Below, in pieces: positions 53,805-63,169 of a DNA stretch of 64,000 bases. Origin of the DNA: a bacterium endosymbiont of Escarpia laminata (GTDB lineage: Bacteria; Pseudomonadota; Gammaproteobacteria; Chromatiales; Chromatiaceae); NCBI GenBank assembly GCA_003660235.1, contig QGON01000071.1:372001-436000 (forward strand), written 5' to 3'. The notes under the pieces were generated by a model. The model did no database searches. It was not told where the DNA came from and saw nothing but the letters and a program-made list of their open reading frames with translations. The position numbers were made by a program, and so were the translations under genes. Within the stretch, counting starts at the first letter, position 1. Every line of letters starts with the position of its first letter.

Positions 53805-54218
53805 ATGATAGAACTCTACCCCTGGATCAAATACCTTCACGTCACGACGGTTGTTATTACAGGCATGATGTTTGTGCAACGCTATCTCTGGATGTTATCG
53901 AATACACTGCAGGAGAAAGGGGGCTGGATCAGGGTCGTCCCGCATGTCAACGACACTCTCCTGCTCATCAGTGGACTGGCAATGGCTCTGATGATCCAGC
54001 AATACCCATTGGTGACCGGCTGGCTCACCGCGAAGTTGGTCGCGCTGCTGGCCTATATCATCATCGGCAGCATCGCGCTCAAGCGTGGACGAAACCGACA
54101 GATCCGCACTTGGGCCGGCCTGTTGGCATTGACCTGTTACTTCTACATCATCGGCACCGCCCTGAGCCGTAGCCCGATTCCGCAGCCTGAACTGATTCTC
54201 TACAATCTTTTGCACTGA
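53805..54218 (+). CDS. SirB2 family membrane protein
   Basis: A 137-residue inner-membrane protein with four predicted helices. MIELYPWIKYLHVTTVVITGMMF, the VPHVNDTLLLISGLAMAL segment and KRGRNRQIRTWAGLLAL are SirB family features (histidines at 12 and in PHVND). The ATG at 53805 gives the family start; the frame upstream belongs to an unrelated segment. The family's function is unknown. It precedes the ATPase operon by 213 bases, in which I see no gene. Confidence 0.82.
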   Translation: MIELYPWIKYLHVTTVVITGMMFVQRYLWMLSNTLQEKGGWIRVVPHVNDTLLLISGLAMALMIQQYPLVTGWLTAKLVALLAYIIIGSIALKRGRNRQIRTWAGLLALTCYFYIIGTALSRSPIPQPELILYNLLH

Positions 54219-54431
54219 CAGTGCAGATCATTAAACAACCCTATCGTAGACGGGGTATTAAATTGTGGCAGCAGCGAGGTGCCGCCCCTACTCACTCTTC
54301 GCAGCAGGCTACGGAAAACCAAACCTAAAGAGATCAAATAATGATCTGGCTCAACGCAGTTTGATCAATGCAATCACAAGTGCTCTATTTTGGCTACACT
54401 TGGGTAAACCTAACAAGAACTGCCAAAGGCA

Positions 54432-54755
54432 ATGGACGAGAATCTACAGCGGCTGCTCGATGCCGAAATGCAGGCGGAGCAGCTCCACCAGCAAGCCAAT
54501 GAGGAACGGGAGCGGATCATCCACGATGCACTGCAGGAAGTCCGTGTGCAGGAGACTCGGTTTGAAACCCGGATTCCTGAACTGCATGCATCATTTCTCG
54601 ACAAAGCCAATAGCCGGTCCGATCAGACGATTGCCGAGCTAAAACGGCGCTTCGACGAGCACCACACTCAATTAAGGGAGTATGCTGAGACAAGGGAGGA
54701 TGATGCGCTGGATGCCGCATTCCAGCTATTGACGGACCCGGCTGCTGACGACTGA
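54432..54755 (+). CDS. V/A-type ATPase peripheral-stalk subunit (H/G-like)
   Basis: First gene of the V/A-type ATPase operon. The 107-residue protein is an almost continuous charged helix (LLDAEMQAEQLHQQANEERERI, LKRRFDEHHTQLREYAE), as expected of the G/H subunit that pairs with subunit E in the peripheral stalk. It has no signal or membrane segment and gives little family-specific sequence, so the assignment leans on position. The ATG has aaagg upstream. Subunit C starts seven bases after the stop. Confidence 0.75.
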   Translation: MDENLQRLLDAEMQAEQLHQQANEERERIIHDALQEVRVQETRFETRIPELHASFLDKANSRSDQTIAELKRRFDEHHTQLREYAETREDDALDAAFQLLTDPAADD

Positions 54756-54762
54756 TCAAACA

Positions 54763-55806
54763 ATGAACAGCAGCGCTTCCCAAACTTATCTCAAAACCCG
54801 GGTCAATATCTTCGCCACACAGCTATTCACAGAAAACCGAATTCTTGAACTGTTGGACATGCCCCTGGAAGAGCTGAGTGGCACATTTGGCCTGACTGGA
54901 ATCATTGAATCCCCACTCTCCCCCCAACAACTGAATCATGCACTGGAACAGTCACTGCTGCACTCCCTGATGTCAGACCTCTCGGTACTCCTGCGTCCAT
55001 TGGACGGTACGTCCCGGGTACTGCTGATCTACTGGTCCCGCAAATTCGCCCTTTTCAACCTAAAGACTCTGATCCGTTGCAAGCTGAACGAACTCAGTCT
55101 TGAGGAGGTCAGTAGCTATCTACACCATCTGCCGGACATCATCCGGCTTCCCCATGAAAAACTGCTGCAGGCGGAGAACATACTGGAGATGCTACACCTG
55201 CTCGAACATGGGCCCTATCAATCGATAGCCCGTCAGGCAAGACAGGTCTATGAGGAGAAGAATGAACCCTTCTCCCTGGATGCCGCCATCGACCGCAGTT
55301 ACTTCCAGGGCATGGTGAAATACAGCAACAGCAATAGCCAGATTGACCGGGAGGGACTGAAAGAGCTGATCGGCATGCTCACCGACCGGCAAAACCTGCT
55401 GTGGCTATTGCGCTACCGCTTCATGTACCAGCTCTCCTCCAGTGAGACCTACTATCTGCTCGTTCCATTCGGAAAATATCTCGATCGCAACCGGTTGATG
55501 GAGCTTGTCAACCTCGACAGTTTCCAGTCCGTACTCGAAAAACTGCCACCAAAGCTGAGTCGAATAGTCAGCGGCACCACAAATGCCATGCAGGCAAGAC
55601 AGCGCCTGGACTTCTATCTCAGTCGTGAAATGCGCCGCCTGATCCGCTTCAGTCCGTCACCGGCCACCCGTGCACTTGCCTATCTCGTTGCCCGGGATAC
55701 CGATCTGAAACGCCTTAACGCTCTGCTCCAGGGGAAACTGCTCGGTTTGGATAGTGAACTGGTTCATGAGGCACTCATGCCTCCCGCGTTCCAGGAAGCT
55801 GCATGA
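54763..55806 (+). CDS. V/A-type ATPase subunit C (V0 d / AC39 type)
   Basis: A 347-residue soluble subunit of the V0d/AC39 family that connects the central rotor to the membrane ring. The helical repeat architecture is visible in YLKTRVNIFATQLF, YWSRKFALFNLKTLIRCK, the middle motif KYSNSNSQIDREGLKEL, and LLRYRFMYQLSSSETYYLLVPFGKYL. Length matches other subunit C proteins (about 340). It lies between the stalk gene and subunit I, in the order typical of bacterial V/A operons. Confidence 0.87.
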   Translation: MNSSASQTYLKTRVNIFATQLFTENRILELLDMPLEELSGTFGLTGIIESPLSPQQLNHALEQSLLHSLMSDLSVLLRPLDGTSRVLLIYWSRKFALFNLKTLIRCKLNELSLEEVSSYLHHLPDIIRLPHEKLLQAENILEMLHLLEHGPYQSIARQARQVYEEKNEPFSLDAAIDRSYFQGMVKYSNSNSQIDREGLKELIGMLTDRQNLLWLLRYRFMYQLSSSETYYLLVPFGKYLDRNRLMELVNLDSFQSVLEKLPPKLSRIVSGTTNAMQARQRLDFYLSREMRRLIRFSPSPATRALAYLVARDTDLKRLNALLQGKLLGLDSELVHEALMPPAFQEAA

Positions 55807-55830
55807 AACAACGTCAGAGTAATCCCTATC

Positions 55831-57708
55831 ATGTTTAGCACTCTGCCGATGAAACATCTGCGGATCCAACTGCTTACCGGAGATCTTCCTGAAACTTCAC
55901 TGATACTTGCGGAACTGGGAGTGTTTGCACCGGACCCCCGTCCAATTTTGGAAGCGGAGCTGCCTTCGATCCCAGGGGAGGATTACCGTCATTTCTACAC
56001 CCAGGCCCGTTCAAGATTTGACAAGATCGCCCGTCACGTCGCCTATACGGACACACTGGATAACAAGGAAGTCCACGCTGTCAGTGAGGCAGATTTGCAG
56101 CTGACCAACGACTGGCTGGGTGAGGTTTGGAGTGACTGTTCTGAATTTGAAGAGGAGCGGCACCGCCTGCGAGACCAACTCCACGCCATCGATGAACTCG
56201 AGCAGACCCTGGATAATTTCAGTAACCTGAATATCGATCTGGGACGACTGCAACAGAAGAGCCGTTTTCTCGAGATCCACATCGGCATGGTTGCACGCAC
56301 CCAAGTCAAGCAACTGGAAGAGGCCGTGGGGCTGGCGGGCTATCTGCTTTACCGTTTCCTTGAACGTGAGGCGCGAACCCACGTTATTATCATCGGTGCA
56401 CTGGATGGTGAGTCCGCAGAACTGAAGTCAGTGTTGGACACCGCTGGTTTCCGGCCGCTGCAGGTACCGGAAGCCCTCCACAACGAACCGGAGAAGGCAA
56501 AAGCGAGCCTGCAGGAGCAACAGACGGATCTGCTGCAACGGCAACAACAATTGGAGTCACGCAGCGCTGCCTGGAGTACTTCAATCGCGCGACATCTCTC
56601 GAAAGCCGCCCAGACCCTGCGTCAGGCAGCCCCCTACTTCCAGGTTCAAAATGCTGCAAGAAATCAGGGCAGCCTCTCTGCGATACAGGGTTGGATACCG
56701 GCACGGGAAGTAGCGAATACCGAAGCGAGATTGCGGCAGAAGTTGCACAACCCCTTTGTCCTCGAAAGCCGCAACCCCACTGCGGACGAACGGCCGATCG
56801 TGCCATCGTTCATCAGCCGCAACCGTCTGCTCAAGCCCTTCTCTCTACTGGTCAAACAGTACGGTATACCCCGCTATGGGGAGGTCAACCCCACTCTGCT
56901 GTTCGCTATCACCTATATCCTGATGTTCGGCATGATGTTCGGCGACGTGGGACACGGCGCGATGATCTTGCTCATCGGCATCCTGGCCCGACGTAAACTC
57001 GGCTCATTTACCCTGTTTGCGGTCACCGCAGGCATCTCTTCCATGGTGTTCGGCCTGCTTTACGGCAGTATCTTCGGCTATGAACATGTGATCCATGCTA
57101 TCTGGATTGCACCCATGTCGGACCCACTCTACATGCTCACCATGGCGCTCATTTGGGGCGTGGGTTTTCTGATACTCATCACCCTGATCAATATCATCAA
57201 CCATCTGCAGCAGAACGATCCCAGCGGCGCGCTGTTTGGTGATAACGGCATACTCAGCCTGTTACTCTATGTTGGGCTCCTGTGGGGCAGCTTCAATGTC
57301 TATCAGGATGGCGCCTTCGGCGTGGGAGCGGCTATCGTGAGTCTATCCACGCTACTGGCGCTCTTCGCCTACAAGCTGATGGAAACGGAAGCCTCTCCGG
57401 GAGAACGGATCCTGGTCGCTGCCATCGAGACCTTTGAAACCGTTACCGGCTACGCCTCGAATACCCTCTCCTTCCTGCGTGTCGCGGCGTTCAGTCTCAA
57501 CCATGTCGCCCTCTCCGTTGCGGTATTTACACTGGCAGGGATGATGGATGAGACCGGTTATTGGATCACCGTGGTACTGGGCAATCTGTTCATTCTCATC
57601 CTGGAAGGTCTGATTGTAACCATCCAGGTTTTGCGACTGGAATACTACGAAGGCTTCTCCCGATTCTTCGCAGGGGACGGCAAGGCCTTCAAGCCATTGA
57701 CACTGTAG
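55831..57708 (+). CDS. V/A-type ATPase subunit I (a subunit)
   Basis: Membrane stator subunit, 625 residues. The first 330 residues are cytoplasmic and coiled coil (DELEQTLDNFSNLNIDLGRLQQ). The C-terminal half has about eight helices, with MMFGDVGHGAMILLIG, YGSIFGYE, and the penultimate helix SNTLSFLRVAAFSLNHVALS, whose arginine (LRVAAF) is the one opposing the ring carboxylate. ATG at 55831 or 55849 could be used; there is no clear ribosome-binding site. Operates as ATP synthase or ion pump; direction is not evident. Confidence 0.92.
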   Translation: MFSTLPMKHLRIQLLTGDLPETSLILAELGVFAPDPRPILEAELPSIPGEDYRHFYTQARSRFDKIARHVAYTDTLDNKEVHAVSEADLQLTNDWLGEVWSDCSEFEEERHRLRDQLHAIDELEQTLDNFSNLNIDLGRLQQKSRFLEIHIGMVARTQVKQLEEAVGLAGYLLYRFLEREARTHVIIIGALDGESAELKSVLDTAGFRPLQVPEALHNEPEKAKASLQEQQTDLLQRQQQLESRSAAWSTSIARHLSKAAQTLRQAAPYFQVQNAARNQGSLSAIQGWIPAREVANTEARLRQKLHNPFVLESRNPTADERPIVPSFISRNRLLKPFSLLVKQYGIPRYGEVNPTLLFAITYILMFGMMFGDVGHGAMILLIGILARRKLGSFTLFAVTAGISSMVFGLLYGSIFGYEHVIHAIWIAPMSDPLYMLTMALIWGVGFLILITLINIINHLQQNDPSGALFGDNGILSLLLYVGLLWGSFNVYQDGAFGVGAAIVSLSTLLALFAYKLMETEASPGERILVAAIETFETVTGYASNTLSFLRVAAFSLNHVALSVAVFTLAGMMDETGYWITVVLGNLFILILEGLIVTIQVLRLEYYEGFSRFFAGDGKAFKPLTL

Positions 57709-57746
57709 ACCTGCAACGCTTCCACTACTCAAACAAGGAGCATGAC

Positions 57747-58184
57747 ATGTACTGGCTGATTACCCTGATGACCATGGGCATTGTGGGCGTCATCGCCACC
57801 GGTGTGGTGATGGAAATCAAACCTGCTGCTATCAATAAACGCTGGTTCAAGCCCACTATCGGTCTCAATCTGCTGTTTTTTATCGTCGGTCAGATCACGC
57901 TGCTCTTTTTTGGCGTTCAGGAAGTTATGGCTGCACCGGCAGTGGCTGAGAGCAGTGGCGAGATCTCTATCGGCCTCGGTTTGGGTATCATAGGCGTGGG
58001 CATTCCGACCGCATTGAGTACCGTCGGCGCAGGCATCGCGGTAGGTCCCATCGGCGCTGCCTCCCTGGCGGTACTGGCGGAAAAACCCGAGATTTTCGGA
58101 CGTACACTCATCTATCTGGGTCTGGCCGAGGGCATCGCCATCTACGGTCTGGTCATGAGTATCCTGCTGCTGGACAAACTCTGA
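57747..58184 (+). CDS. V/A-type ATPase subunit K (proteolipid ring)
   Basis: A 145-residue membrane protein with four hydrophobic helices. Helices 3-4 are the classical ring hairpin: STVGAGIAVGPIGAAS, the polar loop EKPEIFG and YLGLAEGIAIYGLVMSILLL, with the ion-binding glutamate in GLAEGIA. Helices 1-2 (GIVGVIATGVVMEIK, LLFFIVGQITLLFFGVQ) show no obvious second carboxylate, so each subunit would carry one ion site on four helices. A glutamine in GQITLLFF lies in helix 2, but I cannot define whether Na+ or H+ is used. ATG at 57747 follows aaggag; a longer upstream frame overlaps subunit I and is rejected. Confidence 0.88.
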   Translation: MYWLITLMTMGIVGVIATGVVMEIKPAAINKRWFKPTIGLNLLFFIVGQITLLFFGVQEVMAAPAVAESSGEISIGLGLGIIGVGIPTALSTVGAGIAVGPIGAASLAVLAEKPEIFGRTLIYLGLAEGIAIYGLVMSILLLDKL

Positions 58185-58191
58185 GTTATCC

Positions 58192-58539
58192 ATGTCCAAC
58201 GAGACCCAACAACAGACCCGTCTGATATTCATGGGCAGCACCTCAATCGCCAATGGATTCAGACTCATCGGTTTTGAAACCCGCCCGGATCCGAGCCTGC
58301 AGGAGGTCGATCAGCTGTTCAGTGAATTACTCAGCGAACGGCAACATGCCTTCATCGTCATCGATAACTCACTGGAAAAGATCGATTCAAAACTCATCCA
58401 GCAGATACGCAACGAGGGCGGCAGGATCGTGCTTTCGGAAGTACCCTCACTGGATGATCCCAACTGTTACCAATGCAACATCGACCGACAACTCTCCATA
58501 CTGATTGGTGAAGATAGTAACGAAGGAGCCCAATTGTGA
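58192..58539 (+). CDS. V/A-type ATPase subunit F
   Basis: A 115-residue subunit of the central stalk, identified by length, position between K and E, and the family pattern of a Rossmann-like fold: LIFMGSTSIANGFRLIGFET, HAFIVIDNSLEKIDSKLIQQI and RIVLSEVPSLDDP. Its stop overlaps the GTG of subunit E in a GTGA. Confidence 0.8.
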   Translation: MSNETQQQTRLIFMGSTSIANGFRLIGFETRPDPSLQEVDQLFSELLSERQHAFIVIDNSLEKIDSKLIQQIRNEGGRIVLSEVPSLDDPNCYQCNIDRQLSILIGEDSNEGAQL

Positions 58540-59169
58540 ATCAGGTTGACGAACTGGCTCAGACGATCCTCAAACGCGCTGAATCGATGGCCGACGAGTG
58601 CCACGATCGCGCCCGGGTGGGTCGTGACGTGATCCTGCGTGATGCCAGTGAACGACTCCATCTGCGGGAAGAGAAGGAGACGCTACTGGCCAAGGCGATG
58701 GCAGATCGTACCTATCGGCGCAAGGTAACAGGCCGACGAGCTCAAACTTCACAGCCGCATGGATCATCTGCGCTGGAATCTGGTACAGACTGTGATCGAA
58801 CGACTGCCCGCCCGCATGATGGAGTTGACCCAGGATAAAAACCGCTATTTTGCCCTCTTACAGGCCTACCTCAGCAGGGGCGTGGAGATGATCGAGGCCG
58901 ACACACTGGTCGTCGAGCTAAACGCAAACGACCAGCGGCGACTGCAAAATAACTGGGATGAATTTGCCGATGCCGCTGTGCCGGACAAACAGCTCCTTCT
59001 GGCTGAAGACCCCATCCAGACAATTGGAGGACTTCGCCTCCGTACTACAGACAACCTTATCAGACTGGATCAAACCTTCGAAGGACGTCTGGAGCGGCTC
59101 GAAGATCGACTCTACCAAGTGATCGTTGAACGCCTGTTGCCCCCACCCCGCAGCGACATGTCGCTCTAG
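58536..59169 (+). CDS. V/A-type ATPase subunit E, disrupted by a one-base frameshift
   Basis: Peripheral-stalk subunit. Translation from the GTG (gaaggag upstream) reads 64 normal residues to ADRTYRRKV. A one-base insertion in gtaacag (58725-58731) then shifts the frame, which stops at 58838 after unrelated residues. The missing continuation lies in the frame starting at 58729, as QADELKLHSRMDHLRWNLVQ, and runs to RSDMSL. Reading through gives about 210 residues, normal for subunit E. It could be a sequencing error, a programmed slip or real loss; the operon otherwise looks intact. Confidence 0.85.
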
Positions 59170-59200
59170 GAATCATGCTGATCCATAGCGGAAAAAAGAA

Positions 59201-60991
59201 ATGACAAAACAGGGCGTAATCAAAGACATCAACGGTCCCATCGTGACCATCATCCTGCCCGGCGTGGCCAACGGGGAGCAAGTCAGGATTGGAGAGTTGG
59301 GTCTCTATGGTGAGGTAATCTCCCTGCAAGGCAGCGAGGCTCTGGTACAGATCTATGAATCCACTGAGATGGTGCGTCCCGGCGAGCCGGTAGAGGGATT
59401 GAGCCACCCCCTCTCTGTGGAACTTGGACCCGGCCTGATGGGCGGTATCTTTGACGGGGTGCAGCGTCCATTGGAAAAAATGTTTCTGCAGGCAGGTGAT
59501 CAGATCCCGAGAGGTGTGAGTCCGGACGCGCTGGACCGGGAGTCTCAATGGACCTTCACACCGACGGAATCCCTGGAACCCAACACGCAAGTCAGCGGCG
59601 GCATCCAGCTGGGCAGTGTACAGGAGACCGAGTCGGTCCTGCATCGTATCCTGGTGCCGCCGGATGTCAGCGGCGAACTGATTGAGATCGCCCCTGAGGG
59701 GGACTATAGCCTCGATCAGACCATTGCCCGGGTAAAAACAGCAGATGGTGAGATACGCAGACTCAAACTCTTTCACCGCTGGCCGGTGCGCCAACCCCGT
59801 CCCTATCTGCACCGGGATCACAGCTCCGAACCCCTGATCACCGGCCAGCGTATCCTCGATACCTTCTTCCCCCTCATGAAAGGCGGCAAGGGCGCCGTGC
59901 CTGGCCCCTTCGGCGCCGGAAAAACCATGGTGCAGCACCAGGTGGCACGCTGGTCAAACGCAGATATCGTCATCTATGTCGGCTGCGGCGAGCGTGGTAA
60001 CGAGTTGGTCGATGTACTCGATAGCTTCCCCAAGCTCAAAGACCCCTACACTGGGCGATCCCTGATGGAGCGCACCCTGTTGGTGGCAAATACCTCCAAC
60101 ATGCCGGTGGTGGCCCGCGAGGCGTCTATCTACGTCGGCATCACCATTGCCGAATACTATCGTGACCAGGGTCATGACGTGGTGATGCTGGCAGACTCCA
60201 CCAGCCGTTGGGCCGAGGCCCTGCGGGAAGTCTCAGGACGTTTGGGACAGATGCCCGTTGAAGAGGGTTATCCGGCCTATCTCGCCTCCCGTCTCTCCGC
60301 TTTCTACGAGCGGGCGGGACGGGTCGAAACCTACGACTGCGGCAGAGGTTCGGTAAGTCTGATCGGTGCAGTATCGCCACCCGGCGGCGACTTTTCAGAA
60401 CCGGTCACCAGCCACACCAAAGAGATCATCCAGACCTTCTGGGCGCTTTCCAAAGAGTTGGCGGACGCCCGCCACTATCCGGCGATCGACTGGGTCGACA
60501 GCTTCTCCGAGGATGTCTCTACCGCAGCCATCTGGTGGCACGAACAGGTCGACCGGAATTGGGAAAAGCGCCGGGGGCAGGCCCTGAGCATGCTCGCCAG
60601 GGATGCGGAACTCTCCCGCATCGTCAACCTGGTGGGACCGGAGGCGCTCTCTTCCGCCCAGCGCTGGATACTGGAGGGCGCCGCCCTGATCAAAGAGGGG
60701 GTGCTGCAGCAGAGCGCGCTCGATCCTGTGGATACCTTCTCCTCTCCAGAGAAACAGTTCCTCCTGCTGGATACCATTCTCGCCATCTATGACCAGGGCG
60801 CCGACCTGATCGAACTGGGTGTGCCGGTGCAGGAGTTGAGCGACCTGCCGATTCTGGCCAAGTTGCGGCGCTGCAAGGAGGTCTACGATTCCGACCAGCT
60901 GGATCAGCTGCGGGAGTTCCGCGAACAGGCCATCAAAAGCTTTGAATCCATCCGGTCCGAATACGCTCAGCGTGGGGAGCTGACATCATGA
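59201..60991 (+). CDS. V/A-type ATPase subunit A (catalytic)
   Basis: The catalytic ATPase subunit, 596 residues. The P-loop is GPFGAGKT (G235-T242), as in other V/A A-subunits. The bulge domain lies around residues 110-190 (QVSGGIQLGSVQETESVLHR). Further features: SNADIVIYVGCGERGNE, the Walker B region DVVMLADSTSRWAEALRE and SPPGGDFSEPVTSHTKEI. Length fits the family (about 580-600). It overlaps subunit B by four bases in ATGA. Confidence 0.96.
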   Translation: MTKQGVIKDINGPIVTIILPGVANGEQVRIGELGLYGEVISLQGSEALVQIYESTEMVRPGEPVEGLSHPLSVELGPGLMGGIFDGVQRPLEKMFLQAGDQIPRGVSPDALDRESQWTFTPTESLEPNTQVSGGIQLGSVQETESVLHRILVPPDVSGELIEIAPEGDYSLDQTIARVKTADGEIRRLKLFHRWPVRQPRPYLHRDHSSEPLITGQRILDTFFPLMKGGKGAVPGPFGAGKTMVQHQVARWSNADIVIYVGCGERGNELVDVLDSFPKLKDPYTGRSLMERTLLVANTSNMPVVAREASIYVGITIAEYYRDQGHDVVMLADSTSRWAEALREVSGRLGQMPVEEGYPAYLASRLSAFYERAGRVETYDCGRGSVSLIGAVSPPGGDFSEPVTSHTKEIIQTFWALSKELADARHYPAIDWVDSFSEDVSTAAIWWHEQVDRNWEKRRGQALSMLARDAELSRIVNLVGPEALSSAQRWILEGAALIKEGVLQQSALDPVDTFSSPEKQFLLLDTILAIYDQGADLIELGVPVQELSDLPILAKLRRCKEVYDSDQLDQLREFREQAIKSFESIRSEYAQRGELTS

Positions 60992-62406
60992 GCGCCAAGG
61001 AGTACCGCACCGTCTCCTCCGCCAGGGGAGGACTACTGACCGTCAGCCAGGTTCCGGGCATCGCCTTCGGCGACCGGGTGGAGATCCGGGACAGCCAGGG
61101 CAGGAAACGCAATGGTCAGGTCATTCGAAGTTCGAACATAGAGGTGTTGATACAGGTTTTCGAGGGAACCGACCACCTCGATCTGGAGAACACATGGGTG
61201 CGTTTTCTGGATACCCCACTGGAGATCAGCCTCTCCCCTGAGATCCTGGGACGCGTCTTCAACGGACTCGGGGAGCCCAAAGACGGTCGTCCGCCCGTGG
61301 TCTCCCGTCTGCATCGAAGCATCAACGCCAACGCCTTCAACCCGGCGGCGCGCACCTATCCCAAAGAATTCATCCAGACCGGCATCTCCACCATCGACGG
61401 CCTTAATTCCCTGGTGCGGGGGCAGAAACTGCCGATCTTCTCCGCCTCGGGATTGCCCCACAACAGACTTGCCGCCCAGATCGTGCGGCAGGCCAAACTA
61501 CCGGATGAAGAGAGTCACTTCTCCATCGTTTTCGCGGCGATGGGCGTCTCCTACTCTGACGCCCGTTTCTTCCAGGAAGAGTTCGCCTCCTCCGGTGTGC
61601 TCGGCAACGTGGTGATGTTCATCAATCTGGCGGACGAGCCACCGGTGGAGCGGCTCACCCTTCCGCGCATGGCGCTGACCGCCGCAGAGTACCTGGCCTT
61701 CGACCTCGACCGCCATGTGCTGGTTGTCATGACCGACATGACCCACTATGCGGAGGCTTTGCGGGAAGTGGCCACTGCCAAAGGCGACGTACCTGCGCGC
61801 AAGGGCTATCCCGGCTACCTCTATTCCGATTTGGCGGAGATCTACGAGCGTTCCGGCCGGATCAAGGACCGCCACGGATCGATCACTCTGGTGCCGGTAC
61901 TATCGATGCCCAGCGACGACATCACCCATCCCATCCCCGACCTCACCGGTTACATCACCGAAGGACAGATCGTGTTGAGCAGGGAACTGCACAACCAGGG
62001 GGTCTATCCGCCGGTACATATCTCACCCTCTCTCTCCCGTCTGATGAAGGACGGCATCGGCAAGGACTTCACCCGGGAGGATCACCCCCATGTCTCCAAT
62101 CAGCTCTACGCCCTCTATGCCCGGGCATTGGAGACCCGCAACCTGGCCTCCATCATCGGTGCGGATGAACTCTCTGCCAGAGACCAGCGTTATCTCGAAT
62201 TTGCCGACGCCTTCGAGAAACGTTTCGTGGCTCAGGGCGAAGATGAGGATCGCAGCATTGTGGAGACCCTGAACCTGGCCTGGGAGCTGCTCTCCCTGCT
62301 GCCGCCGACTGCCCTGACCCGCGTCACCGAGACCGAGATGGCCAAATACCACCATCATGCCGGCAACGAACTCCGGCAACCAGTGCAGAAGGAACCCCTT
62401 GCATGA
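60988..62406 (+). CDS. V/A-type ATPase subunit B (non-catalytic)
   Basis: Regulatory subunit forming the hexamer with A, 472 residues. The P-loop-like region is degenerate (PIFSASGLPHNRLAAQI), as always in B. ARTYPKEFIQTGISTIDGLNSL, VFAAMGVSYSDARFFQEEF and MPSDDITHPIPDLTGYITEGQI are hallmark segments. ATGA overlaps with subunits A (upstream) and D (downstream) show a tightly coupled operon. Confidence 0.96.
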   Translation: MSAKEYRTVSSARGGLLTVSQVPGIAFGDRVEIRDSQGRKRNGQVIRSSNIEVLIQVFEGTDHLDLENTWVRFLDTPLEISLSPEILGRVFNGLGEPKDGRPPVVSRLHRSINANAFNPAARTYPKEFIQTGISTIDGLNSLVRGQKLPIFSASGLPHNRLAAQIVRQAKLPDEESHFSIVFAAMGVSYSDARFFQEEFASSGVLGNVVMFINLADEPPVERLTLPRMALTAAEYLAFDLDRHVLVVMTDMTHYAEALREVATAKGDVPARKGYPGYLYSDLAEIYERSGRIKDRHGSITLVPVLSMPSDDITHPIPDLTGYITEGQIVLSRELHNQGVYPPVHISPSLSRLMKDGIGKDFTREDHPHVSNQLYALYARALETRNLASIIGADELSARDQRYLEFADAFEKRFVAQGEDEDRSIVETLNLAWELLSLLPPTALTRVTETEMAKYHHHAGNELRQPVQKEPLA

Positions 62407-63026
62407 CGAGCCAGCTCATCAAGGCCCCACCGACCAAAAACACGCTGCTCAACCTGAAGCGGCAGCTGCGCTTTCTGGATGAGGGGCATAGCCTGCTGGA
62501 GCGCAAACGTGAGCTGCTGACCCGACTGGTCTATTCACGCCTGAACGAATACAGAAAACTCCGTACCCAGGCACACGGCGCTATCAAACTGGCTTATCAC
62601 TGGCTGAGTCTGGCGCAACTTCGTATGGGTAATCGCGCGCTGCTCCAGGCTGCGTTGGGTATCGAACCGGTGTTGGATATGAAGATCCTGCCGAGACGCA
62701 ATCTCGGCGTGGAGTTCCCATCCGTCACCGCGAAACTGCGCCCACTGAAGCCCGTCGGCCTGCTAGGCACCGATCCCAGTTTTGACGAAACCCGGTTACA
62801 TTTTGCGGAAACCGCACTATTGTTGGCCAAACTGGGGGAGGCCGAGATGAGTCTGGGGCGTCTGATTTCAGAACGACGCAAGGCGCAAAAGCGGGTTAAC
62901 GCCTTGAAATACAACATTATCCCGCGATACAAGAACACTATCCGCTTCATTGAAAACACCCTTGAGGAGGAGGAACGTAACACACTCTTTCAGGTAAAGG
63001 TTCTCAGGGAACAGCAGCGCATCTGA
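62403..63026 (+). CDS. V/A-type ATPase subunit D (central stalk)
   Basis: Rotor subunit of 207 residues, made of two long helices. KAPPTKNTLLNLKRQLRFLDEG and RRKAQKRVNALKYNIIPRYKNT are the conserved termini that form the coiled coil inside the A/B hexamer. It starts in an ATGA overlap with subunit B and is the last recognisable gene of the operon; 143 bases separate it from the next start. Confidence 0.92.
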   Translation: MTSQLIKAPPTKNTLLNLKRQLRFLDEGHSLLERKRELLTRLVYSRLNEYRKLRTQAHGAIKLAYHWLSLAQLRMGNRALLQAALGIEPVLDMKILPRRNLGVEFPSVTAKLRPLKPVGLLGTDPSFDETRLHFAETALLLAKLGEAEMSLGRLISERRKAQKRVNALKYNIIPRYKNTIRFIENTLEEEERNTLFQVKVLREQQRI

Positions 63027-63169
63027 TTCCCCCAACCACCCTTCCGAACCGTCTGATAAACCGTTATCATTCGTCGGGATAACAACCATACCCACGGACG
63101 ATATCTTCAAGGTGAATCTACTGTTCCGAGCCGGATTCAAACCCGGTGACTCAGAGTACCCCATTCAAT

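Noticed and set aside
63120-63150. T-arm-like sequence (rc of ccggattcaaacccgg) suggesting a tRNA on the minus strand
   Set aside because: No acceptor stem, anticodon arm or CCA in the right positions.
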